Below are positions 33,660-39,728 of a stretch of DNA of 39,728 nucleotides, one piece after another (position 1 is the first letter of the stretch; every line of letters begins with the position of its first letter). The translations under genes were made by a program, and so were the position numbers. This DNA is from Nitrospirota bacterium (lineage in GTDB: Bacteria; Nitrospirota; Thermodesulfovibrionia; SZUA-242), in assembly GCA_003235715.1 (NCBI GenBank), contig QJVM01000088.1, positions 1 to 39,728 on the forward strand, written 5' to 3'. The notes below the pieces were generated by a model. That model made no database searches and was not told the origin of the DNA. It saw only the letters and a program-made list of their open reading frames with translations.

Positions 33660-34469
33660 ATGGAAGGCACTGAACGATCGTTGGAACTGACCCGGGTCCT
33701 TGGGTCCACCGGCCTTTCCGTCGGGAGGCTTGGCATCTCCTCGAGTTTCGGAGCACCGGCCCGGGCCTTTGAAGAGGCCTTTGAACGCGGGTGCAACTAT
33801 TTCACCTGGGGCACGTTCATCAAGGGCCGGTCCGGGGAGATGCAGGCGGCCATAAAGAATATCTGCAGGGCCGGCGCTCGGGAACGGCTGGTTCTAGCAA
33901 TGCTGAGTTACGCCCATGACCCGTTTCTCACCGAGCTCTTTCTCAAACGAGGGCTGAAACGGCTCGGGATCGAATACACGGACATCCTGATCCTCGGTTA
34001 TTTCTCCTCCCGACCCTCACGCCGCATCCTGGACGGGGCCCGGAAACTCGTGGACGCGGGAATGGTCCGCTACGTCGGGCTCACGAGTCACAACCGGAAA
34101 CTCTTTTCCTCGCTTCATCGCGAGGGCCTGTGTGACGTCTTTCACATCCGCTACAGTGCGGCCCACCGCGGCGCGGAGACTGAGACGTTTCCCCATCTGA
34201 CCGGCCCGCGGCGGCCGGGCATCGTAACCTTTACGGCGACCGCGTGGAGGAAACTGCTGGACTCGAAGAAGATGCCGGCGGGAGTCCCTGCTCCCCCAGC
34301 CCGGGACTGCTACCGCTTTGTTCTCTCGAACCCCTCGGTGGACGTCTGTATGATGGGGGCGGGGGACCTTGCCCAGATGCGAGAGAATCTCACAGCCTTG
34401 GACCTCGGGCCCCTCAATCCGGAAGAGGTGGCGCGCATGCGCCGCATCGGGGACCATGTGCACCGTTAG
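33660..34469 (+). CDS. Aldo/keto reductase-like protein lacking the catalytic tetrad
   Basis: 269 residues following the AKR barrel plan: LGSTGLSVGRLGISSSFG, GLKRLGIEYTDILILGYF, GMVRYVGLTSHNRKLF, HIRYSAAHRGAE and YRFVLSNPSVDVCMMGAG. The usual active-site residues are missing: FDTA is YFTWG (Thr49 for Asp), the TK strand is LAMLSY, and the LHxPD His is Gly113. It may use another chemistry or not reduce carbonyls at all. I recall related sequences sharing the YFTWG-type motif, so this is probably a distinct subfamily rather than decay. GAGGGAG precedes the ATG. It is the first of a plus-strand run with the CBS and nitroreductase genes. Confidence 0.82.
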   Translation: MEGTERSLELTRVLGSTGLSVGRLGISSSFGAPARAFEEAFERGCNYFTWGTFIKGRSGEMQAAIKNICRAGARERLVLAMLSYAHDPFLTELFLKRGLKRLGIEYTDILILGYFSSRPSRRILDGARKLVDAGMVRYVGLTSHNRKLFSSLHREGLCDVFHIRYSAAHRGAETETFPHLTGPRRPGIVTFTATAWRKLLDSKKMPAGVPAPPARDCYRFVLSNPSVDVCMMGAGDLAQMRENLTALDLGPLNPEEVARMRRIGDHVHR

Positions 34470-34670
34470 AGACATATTCATCTTTACCCAACCTTTTGAA
34501 TGCTTTGACGAGAACCTCCAGTCCCGAACCCTGACCCACAGCATCCCCGCGTACCTTCCCTCTTGCTCTCCGAACGCTGAATCCTGTTGACACCCTTAAG
34601 AAAGAGTGTTACTCGTGGTGCAAGTGGCGAGGCCGCCTCGTGCTGGCAATCTACAGTGAAGGAGGGCACC

Positions 34671-35120
34671 ATGAGCGTGGGATACGTCTGCACCCGGGAG
34701 GTTGTGATTCTTGACGCTGAGGCTTCCATTCGTGAAGCAGCCCGACTCATGCGCAAACACCATGTTGGAACGATTGTCGTGGTCGAAAAGGTTACCGCCG
34801 GTCTTCGGCCCGTGGGAATCCTAACGGACCGCGATATCGTGGTTCAGGCCGTGGCCCTGGAGGTGGGCCTTGAGGAGGTTACCGTGGGAGACCTGATGAG
34901 CACCGACCTTCTTGTTGCCCTGGAAACGGACGACGTCCCGAGCACGATGGAACGGATGAAGAAGAAAGGTGTACGTCGGACGCCCGTGGTGGATGGCGAT
35001 GGGTGCCTCGTGGGGATTGTGACGGCGGACGACCTCATCGAGTTCTTGGCCTCCCAGATCACAGACCTGGCCGGCGTGATTGCTCGAGAACAAAAGCTCG
35101 AGGCCGAACTGCGCGCCTGA
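34671..35120 (+). CDS. CBS-domain-pair protein
   Basis: 149 residues with two CBS motifs (ASIREAARLMRKHHVGTIVV ... GILTDRDIVVQAV, and VPSTMERMKKKGVRRTPVVD ... GIVTADDLIEFL). It probably senses adenosine nucleotides. AAGGAGG precedes the ATG at 34671. A TTGACA at 34587-34592 with a poor -10 (TACTCG, 17 bp on) may be its promoter; the 200 bp before the gene hold nothing else. It is not closely related to the CBS protein at 30932, judging by its motifs. Confidence 0.9.
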   Translation: MSVGYVCTREVVILDAEASIREAARLMRKHHVGTIVVVEKVTAGLRPVGILTDRDIVVQAVALEVGLEEVTVGDLMSTDLLVALETDDVPSTMERMKKKGVRRTPVVDGDGCLVGIVTADDLIEFLASQITDLAGVIAREQKLEAELRA

Positions 35121-35147
35121 AACCGCTACTGCCTCGAAGAGGGTTCC

Positions 35148-35807
35148 ATGGATCGCGTGAAGGCCATCGCTCTGGTGCTACTGGCGGTTTGCCTGTGCCC
35201 GCCGTCCGCTCTGTTTCCGGCTGAAGAGGCGCAGGTCCGCACGCTTCCGGACCCGCGCTGGGATGGCGGCCGAACCCTTATGCAGGCCCTGAAAGATCGT
35301 CGGTCCACACGCGAATTTGCTCCCCAATCCCTGCCGGACCAGGTCCTCTCGGAACTGCTCTGGGCCGCCTATGGAGTCAACCGGTCAGACACGGGTGACC
35401 GGACCGCACCTTCAGCCCATAACCGGCAGGAGATTGACGTATACGTGACCCTGCGCAGCGGGCTCTATCGATACGAGACTGCGACGCACAGCCTCCGCCT
35501 GGTCAAAGCTGAAGACCTCCCCGGTCTGACCGGGCGACAGAAATTCCCGGCCACTGCACCGATGAACCTTGTGTATGTCGCAGATTTTTCGCGGACGCTG
35601 GGAGTGCCGCCGGAGGCGGCCATTCAGGCAGCGTCGGTGAGTGCCGGCGCCATCGTTCAGAATGTCTACCTTTACTGTGCCTCGGAAGGATTGGGTGCCG
35701 TGGTCCGGGGATGGATCGACCGGCCGGTACTGGCCAAGGCCATGGGCCTGCGGGAAGACCAATACATTGTGATTGCCCAGACCGTGGGTTACCCTGCGGG
35801 CCAATAA
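35148..35807 (+). CDS. Exported SagB-type nitroreductase-family protein
   Basis: 219 residues. A signal peptide covers residues 1-25 (AIALVLLAVCLCPPSALFPA). The FMN-binding nitroreductase fold follows: MQALKDRRSTREFAPQSL, LLWAAYGVNRSDTGDRTAPS, GAIVQNVYLYCASEGLGAVV and QTVGYPAG at the end. The pattern resembles SagB/ThcOx-like members, but there is no peptide-modification cluster here. Export of a flavin reductase is unusual; the substrate is unknown. It follows the CBS gene by 27 bp. Confidence 0.85.
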   Translation: MDRVKAIALVLLAVCLCPPSALFPAEEAQVRTLPDPRWDGGRTLMQALKDRRSTREFAPQSLPDQVLSELLWAAYGVNRSDTGDRTAPSAHNRQEIDVYVTLRSGLYRYETATHSLRLVKAEDLPGLTGRQKFPATAPMNLVYVADFSRTLGVPPEAAIQAASVSAGAIVQNVYLYCASEGLGAVVRGWIDRPVLAKAMGLREDQYIVIAQTVGYPAGQ

Positions 35808-35866
35808 CCCTGTCGGCTGGGCTGGTCGTTGTTACATAAGGACATGTCCACTCAACGGACGGCACC

Positions 35867-36010
35867 ATGACCAGGACGGGCAAAGACATGAAAGGCCCGT
35901 TGCCCCTCGCCCCCTAGGCCAGAGATCCGATGCTGCAGAAAGGCGGTCGCTCGCTTCTCAAGAAAGTCCCAAGGCTTCGGAAGATCAAACCCAAACAAAA
36001 GGGCAACTGA
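35867..36010 (+). pseudogene. Short basic frame interrupted by an amber codon
   Basis: ATG 35867 opens MTRTGKDMKGPLPLAP, then TAG at 35915-35917, then the same frame continues ARDPMLQKGGRSLL ... KIKPKQKGN to TGA. The second part alone (ATG 35930, 26 residues) is extremely Lys/Arg-rich. A GAG- or CAG-to-TAG change could explain it, but chance is equally possible. The rest of 35808-36045 shows nothing. Confidence 0.2.
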
Positions 36011-36045
36011 TTCTTGTAAGTGATTTGTTGTGTGTGGAAGCGAGA

Positions 36046-36642
36046 CTATCTCGATGAACGGTCCAACCTGAGAACCTGCTCGTAATCTGCAGGTGTATCG
36101 ATATCGATCAGGACTCCGCTGTCGGTAACGGGAATGAATCGTCTCCGGTCCCTATGGCGGGCTGTGACATCCCTTAAGGTTCCGCCCTGGAAGAGTTCGC
36201 CGATCAGATCCCTGGGGAAAAGCACGGGGTGCCCCCCTTTTGATTGGTAAGAGGGGACGAGAATGGCGGAGGAGTCTTCCTCGTGAAGGCCCATGAGTTG
36301 TCTGACCGTCTCAGGGGATACCAGGGGATGGTCCGCCAGATGAACCAGGATTCCTGTGGCGGCGGGGTCGATGTTCTGCAGGCCCACCCGTATGGATTCC
36401 GCCATGTCGCTCCCCGGGGTTTGATTGAAGGCTACCCTCACGCCGGATTCTTCCGTCGCCTTCAGGACGTCTTCGTGTGCCGGATTGAGCACGACCACCA
36501 CATCCTTCAGGCCGGCCGCCAGGAGGCGCTCGACCCCGTGGAGGATAACGGGTTTACCCCGGACCGGCAGCAGCTGCTTTAACTGTCCCATCCTCGTGGA
36601 CAGCCCCGCCGCCACAAGAATGGCTGAAACCCGAGATCTCAT
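36046..36642 (-). CDS. mocA: Molybdenum cofactor cytidylyltransferase-like NTP transferase
   Basis: 198 residues of the MobA-like family. The N-terminal nucleotide loop [19 protein letters not shown], followed by [13 protein letters not shown], and LADHPLVSPETV with GHPVLFPRDLIGEL are typical of MocA, which adds CMP to molybdopterin for xanthine-oxidase-family enzymes. It starts inside the 3' end of xdhC (89-bp overlap), with GGAGG just upstream of the ATG. The operon with xdhC and the iorAB-type hydroxylase supports MocA over MobA. Confidence 0.88.
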   Translation of the reverse strand: MRSRVSAILVAAGLSTRMGQLKQLLPVRGKPVILHGVERLLAAGLKDVVVVLNPAHEDVLKATEESGVRVAFNQTPGSDMAESIRVGLQNIDPAATGILVHLADHPLVSPETVRQLMGLHEEDSSAILVPSYQSKGGHPVLFPRDLIGELFQGGTLRDVTARHRDRRRFIPVTDSGVLIDIDTPADYEQVLRLDRSSR

Positions 36643-37399
36643 CCTTCCTCCGCTCCTCGATCAGTTGAGCTGTGATGCTGACCGCGATCTCCTCGGGCGT
36701 CTTCGCGCCGATCGGCAGGCCCACAGGGGTGATGACCCTTTGGATGGTTTCATCCGGAAGGCCATCCTCCAGAAGCCGCTTGAAGAGCAGGGCTCTCTTC
36801 CGTCGGCTCCCCAGCAGGCCGATATAACGGGCCTCTGTAGAGAGGGCGGCTTTCAAGGCCGCGTAATCGTGCAGGTGGCCCCGCGTGGCAACCACCACGT
36901 AGGTGTTCCGGCTCACGCCGCGATTGTGAAACGGGTCCGTGAAGCTTGCCACGGTATACTTCAGGGCGTCCCCGAATTCGCTTCCCTGCAGATATTCCTC
37001 CCGGTCGTCGACCACGCAGACGCGGAACCCCGCGAAACGGGCCAACCGGGCGAGGGCCTTGCCCACATGCCCGGCCCCGAGGATCATCAGTTCGGGTTCC
37101 GGAGCCATGGGCTCCACAAAGACCTGTACCTTTCCGCCGCAGACCAGTCCTCCGGCCCGTTCCGTGAGCTCTATGGAAATGGTTTGAGGGCGGCCGTCCC
37201 GGATGGCTGACAGGCCGACTTGGATGACCTCGGCTTCCAGACATCCGCCTCCGAGGGTGCCGGCCACGGTTCCATCGTCACGGACAAGCATCTTTGCCCC
37301 GGCCTTTTGCGGCGAGGAGCCGGAGGTCTGAACGAGGGTGGCCATGGCGCAGGAACGGCCGTCGCGGGTCAATCGGAGGGCTTCCTCGAGGACCTTCAT
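36554..37399 (-). CDS. XdhC/CoxI-family molybdenum hydroxylase maturation factor
   Basis: 281 residues. The XdhC N-terminal part shows [32 protein letters not shown] and [16 protein letters not shown]; the Rossmann C-terminal part starts [18 protein letters not shown] and includes [11 protein letters not shown] and [14 protein letters not shown]. Such proteins insert sulfurated molybdenum cofactor into xanthine-oxidase-family enzymes. The family usually ends near AQLIEERR; here about 30 further residues run over the start of mocA. ATG 37399 has a GAGGG site and lies 7 bp after iorB. Confidence 0.92.
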   Translation of the reverse strand: MKVLEEALRLTRDGRSCAMATLVQTSGSSPQKAGAKMLVRDDGTVAGTLGGGCLEAEVIQVGLSAIRDGRPQTISIELTERAGGLVCGGKVQVFVEPMAPEPELMILGAGHVGKALARLARFAGFRVCVVDDREEYLQGSEFGDALKYTVASFTDPFHNRGVSRNTYVVVATRGHLHDYAALKAALSTEARYIGLLGSRRKRALLFKRLLEDGLPDETIQRVITPVGLPIGAKTPEEIAVSITAQLIEERRKDEISGFSHSCGGGAVHEDGTVKAAAAGPG

Positions 37400-37406
37400 T
37401 AAACCC

Positions 37407-39566
37407 TCAGGCTTTCCGGAGGTCCTGTCCTGAGATGGGCAACCGACGAATCCGCTTGCCCGTGGCGGCAAAGATGGCGTTGGCCACAGCAGGGGCAATG
37501 GGCGGGACGCCGGGCTCGCCGACGCCCTTGGGGGACTCGTCGCTTGGCATGATATGAACGTCTACCTGAGGCATTTCGTTCATCCTGAGAATGGGGTAGT
37601 CGTGGAAATTGCTTTCCTGAACCCGTCCCTGTTTAAACGTAAGCGCACCGTGCAGGGCCGCCGAGAGACCAAACACAATGGCCGATTCCATCTGGGCCTT
37701 CACGGTGTCCGGATTCACGGTTCGGCCACAGTCCACCACGCAGACCACCTTGTGCACCCGGACTTCGCCCTTGGGACTGACGGATACCTCGGCCACCTCG
37801 GCCACGGTGCTTCCAAAAGACTGATGGACGGCCAGCCCCCGAGCCCGTCCCGCGGGGACCGGGGTTCCCCAGTCGGCCCTTTCCGCCGCGGTCTCGAGCA
37901 CGGCCCGGTGGGGCTCGTCGCTTTTGAGCAGCCGGAGCCGAAAGGCCAGAGGATCGGTCTTGGCCGCATGGGCCAGTTCGTCCATAAAGGTCTCCACGAC
38001 AAAGGCGGTGTGGGAGTGTCCCACGGAACGCCACCAGAGAACCGGTACCCCGGTAGCTGGAGAGTGAAGCTCGACACGAATATTCTCGACCGCATAGGGG
38101 ATATCCTGGGCTCCCTCCACCGAGGTGCGGTCGATTCCGTCCTTAATAAAACCCTGTTCAAAGATGGTGCCGGCGATGATGGACTGGCCGACAATCGTAT
38201 GTTTCCATGCGGTGATATTCCCTTGCTGGTCCAAGCCGGCCGCGATACGGTCCACCCACATGGGTCGATAGTATCCCCCCCTAGTATCGTCCTCGCGGGT
38301 CCACAAAACCTTGACCGGTCGGCCCGCCTTCTTTGAAACCTCGACGGCCTCAGTCACGAAATCAGAGGCCGGGTTCGCCCGGCGTCCAAAGCCTCCGCCG
38401 AGGTATGTCGTGTGAAGCTGGACCTGTTCGGGCTTCAGCCCGGCAATATCAGCGGCCGCGTTCCGGTTCACGGTCTGAAACTGGGTGCCCGTCCATATCT
38501 CACAACGGTCCGTCTGCACATCTGCCACGCAATTCAACGGTTCCATGCAGGCATGGGCCAGATACGGAACTTCGTAGTCAGCCTCGACCGTTTTCGCGGC
38601 CCGCTCCAGGACGGCCTCCGGATCCCCGTCCTTTCGTGCGACCAATCCCGGCGTTTTGGCCATGGCGGCATAAGTGGTCCGCAGCTGTTCGGTATCAAGA
38701 GACGTTAGCCCTCCCTCGTCCCATTCGATCTTTAGGGCATCCCGGCCCCTAAGGGCGGCCCACGTGTTGTCGGCTACCACCGCCACGCCCGCCTTGACCT
38801 CGAAGGTGTCCATCACGCCCGGGATGGTTTTGGCTTCCGCCATATCCACGGCCTTCACCGTAGCGCCAAAAACCGGGGGGCGTGCGATAACCGCCATGAG
38901 CATGTTTGGAACCTGCACATCGATGCCGAAGATGGCGCGGCCCGTGGATTTGTCCGGTGTATCCAGCCGCGGCATGGCCTTTCCGATCATCTTGAATTCC
39001 GAGGGAGCCTTGAGGGGCACGTTTTCGGGGACCGGCAGGACGGCGGCCTCCTCTACGAGCTCACCAAAGGAAAGCGATTTGCCTGACGTATGAAGGATTC
39101 GTCCGGAATCCGCCCGGCACGAAGTGCGGTCTACCTTCCACCGGTCCGCCGCGGCCGAGATGAGCATTTCGCGGGCTGCGGCCCCGGCTTCCCTGAAGCG
39201 ATCCCACTCGGAACGGATGCTCGAGCTTCCACCGGTTCCCTGGACCGGGCCCCATTCGGTGTGGTCGTAGGCATGATCCACCGGAGCGGCCTGAACACTG
39301 ATCGTCTTCCAGTCGGCCTCAAGTTCCTCTGCCAGGAGCATGGGAAGCGAGGTGTAGACGCCCTGCCCCATCTCAGACTTGTTGACCACGACGGTTATTC
39401 TTTCATCGGGCCCGATTCGGACAAAGGCGTTGGGGGCAAAGGGTTCGATGGTGTCCGGCTGACGCGTGACGCAGGAAGGGAGGCTGATCCCCAGGATCAG
39501 ACCACCTCCGAGCAGGGTGCCGGTTTTCAGGAAATCGCGGCGGCTCATGTTCGAGATCCGTTTCAT
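37407..39566 (-). CDS. iorB: Molybdopterin-binding large subunit, isoquinoline 1-oxidoreductase type
   Basis: 719 residues of the xanthine oxidase family, IorB/aldehyde dehydrogenase type. A Tat signal is evident: SRRDFLKTG with a hydrophobic stretch ending at SLPSC, so it is exported folded or lipid-anchored. Landmarks are [46 protein letters not shown], and the catalytic Glu in [18 protein letters not shown]. It hydroxylates an aldehyde or N-heterocycle with water, passing electrons to the small subunit. ATG 39566 has AAGGAG 8 bp upstream and overlaps the iorA-type stop by 4 bp. The substrate cannot be inferred. Confidence 0.92.
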   Translation of the reverse strand: MKRISNMSRRDFLKTGTLLGGGLILGISLPSCVTRQPDTIEPFAPNAFVRIGPDERITVVVNKSEMGQGVYTSLPMLLAEELEADWKTISVQAAPVDHAYDHTEWGPVQGTGGSSSIRSEWDRFREAGAAAREMLISAAADRWKVDRTSCRADSGRILHTSGKSLSFGELVEEAAVLPVPENVPLKAPSEFKMIGKAMPRLDTPDKSTGRAIFGIDVQVPNMLMAVIARPPVFGATVKAVDMAEAKTIPGVMDTFEVKAGVAVVADNTWAALRGRDALKIEWDEGGLTSLDTEQLRTTYAAMAKTPGLVARKDGDPEAVLERAAKTVEADYEVPYLAHACMEPLNCVADVQTDRCEIWTGTQFQTVNRNAAADIAGLKPEQVQLHTTYLGGGFGRRANPASDFVTEAVEVSKKAGRPVKVLWTREDDTRGGYYRPMWVDRIAAGLDQQGNITAWKHTIVGQSIIAGTIFEQGFIKDGIDRTSVEGAQDIPYAVENIRVELHSPATGVPVLWWRSVGHSHTAFVVETFMDELAHAAKTDPLAFRLRLLKSDEPHRAVLETAAERADWGTPVPAGRARGLAVHQSFGSTVAEVAEVSVSPKGEVRVHKVVCVVDCGRTVNPDTVKAQMESAIVFGLSAALHGALTFKQGRVQESNFHDYPILRMNEMPQVDVHIMPSDESPKGVGEPGVPPIAPAVANAIFAATGKRIRRLPISGQDLRKA

Positions 39567-39728
39567 GGCTTGTCTCCTTCTCCGGAATCGCTGGCGGCCA
39601 GATGAATGGCCTTCCGGATTCGCGGATAGGTGCCGCATCGGCAGAGGTTTCCGGACATGGCCTGATCGATCTCCTCGTCCGAGGGGTGGGGGTTCTCCTT
39701 CAGGAAGGCCGCGGCTTCCATAATCTGC
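39563..39728 (-). CDS. iorA: [2Fe-2S] small subunit of the hydroxylase, C-terminal part only
   Basis: The last 54 residues of a xanthine-oxidase-family iron-sulfur subunit: [18 protein letters not shown], then the second cluster motif [20 protein letters not shown] with its Cys-x-Cys pair, ending SGEGDKP. The TGA overlaps the ATG of the large subunit (ATGA). The N-terminus, with the plant-type ferredoxin domain, lies beyond the right edge. It passes electrons from the Mo site to an external acceptor. Confidence 0.92.
   Translation of the reverse strand, partial: QIMEAAAFLKENPHPSDEEIDQAMSGNLCRCGTYPRIRKAIHLAASDSGEGDKP

Overview
The window is about 39.7 kb of gene-dense, GC-rich bacterial chromosome. 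Signal peptides, a lipobox, a Tat signal and two large c-type cytochromes point to a Gram-negative, anaerobic or facultative organism. A lineage such as Nitrospirota or Desulfobacterota would fit, but the sequence alone does not fix the phylum. I see no tRNA, rRNA, CRISPR array, insertion sequence or phage gene.

Layout. (1) 1-4.9 kb is housekeeping: a 3'-partial rnc, purM, purN, a Trm112-like protein and a glycine-rich secreted protein on the plus strand, closed by a terminator; nrdR and glyA lie on the minus strand with their own promoter. (2) 5.3-6.1 kb holds an orphan secreted STN-like protein. (3) 6.3-13.85 kb is the most striking block. It is a promoter-to-terminator operon encoding a Ni,Fe carbon monoxide dehydrogenase (CooS), NuoE-, NuoF- and NuoG-like subunits, and a stand-alone duplicate of the NuoF C-terminal iron-sulfur region. 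No cooC, cooF, hydrogenase or acetyl-CoA synthase is present. The natural reading is a soluble CO:NAD(P) oxidoreductase built like the diaphorase part of HydABC hydrogenases. (4) 13.9-16.3 kb holds an exported ankyrin protein, an M48-type membrane protease and a membrane-anchored protein. (5) 16.5-21.8 kb holds a three-gene membrane redox module (small membrane protein, 13-heme cytochrome c, di-heme cytochrome b), a terminator, and a two-component system whose sensor carries a CXXCH c-heme motif in its periplasmic domain.

(6) 21.9-29.5 kb is mixed: a methyltransferase, a small exported protein, a 14-heme cytochrome, a class I glutamine amidotransferase, a TPR lipoprotein coupled to an HD-GYP phosphodiesterase, small exported proteins, and a ferredoxin-nitroreductase fusion interrupted by a one-base frameshift in a G7/C7 run. 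(7) 29.7-31.4 kb is a Kef-type antiporter followed by a CBS protein. (8) 31.7-33.4 kb holds a SIR2-domain protein with a C-terminal receiver-like domain that lacks the phosphoacceptor Asp. It is a candidate NAD-consuming defence or stress effector, and a small Cys-rich protein lies convergent to it. (9) 33.7-35.8 kb holds an aldo/keto reductase-like protein lacking the catalytic tetrad, a second CBS protein and an exported nitroreductase. (10) 36.0-39.7 kb (minus strand) is a molybdenum hydroxylase operon of the isoquinoline 1-oxidoreductase type (iorA partial, iorB) with the maturation genes xdhC and mocA.

Taken together the window is rich in low-potential redox chemistry. CO oxidation could feed NAD(P)H, and quinone-linked multiheme cytochromes could carry electrons outward. 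A heme-bearing kinase may report redox state or a gas ligand. The two best leads for something undescribed are the CooS-NuoEFG-like complex with its extra iron-sulfur subunit, and the SIR2/receiver-like protein. Two coding regions look broken by a missing base in a G/C homopolymer, so assembly indels should be considered.
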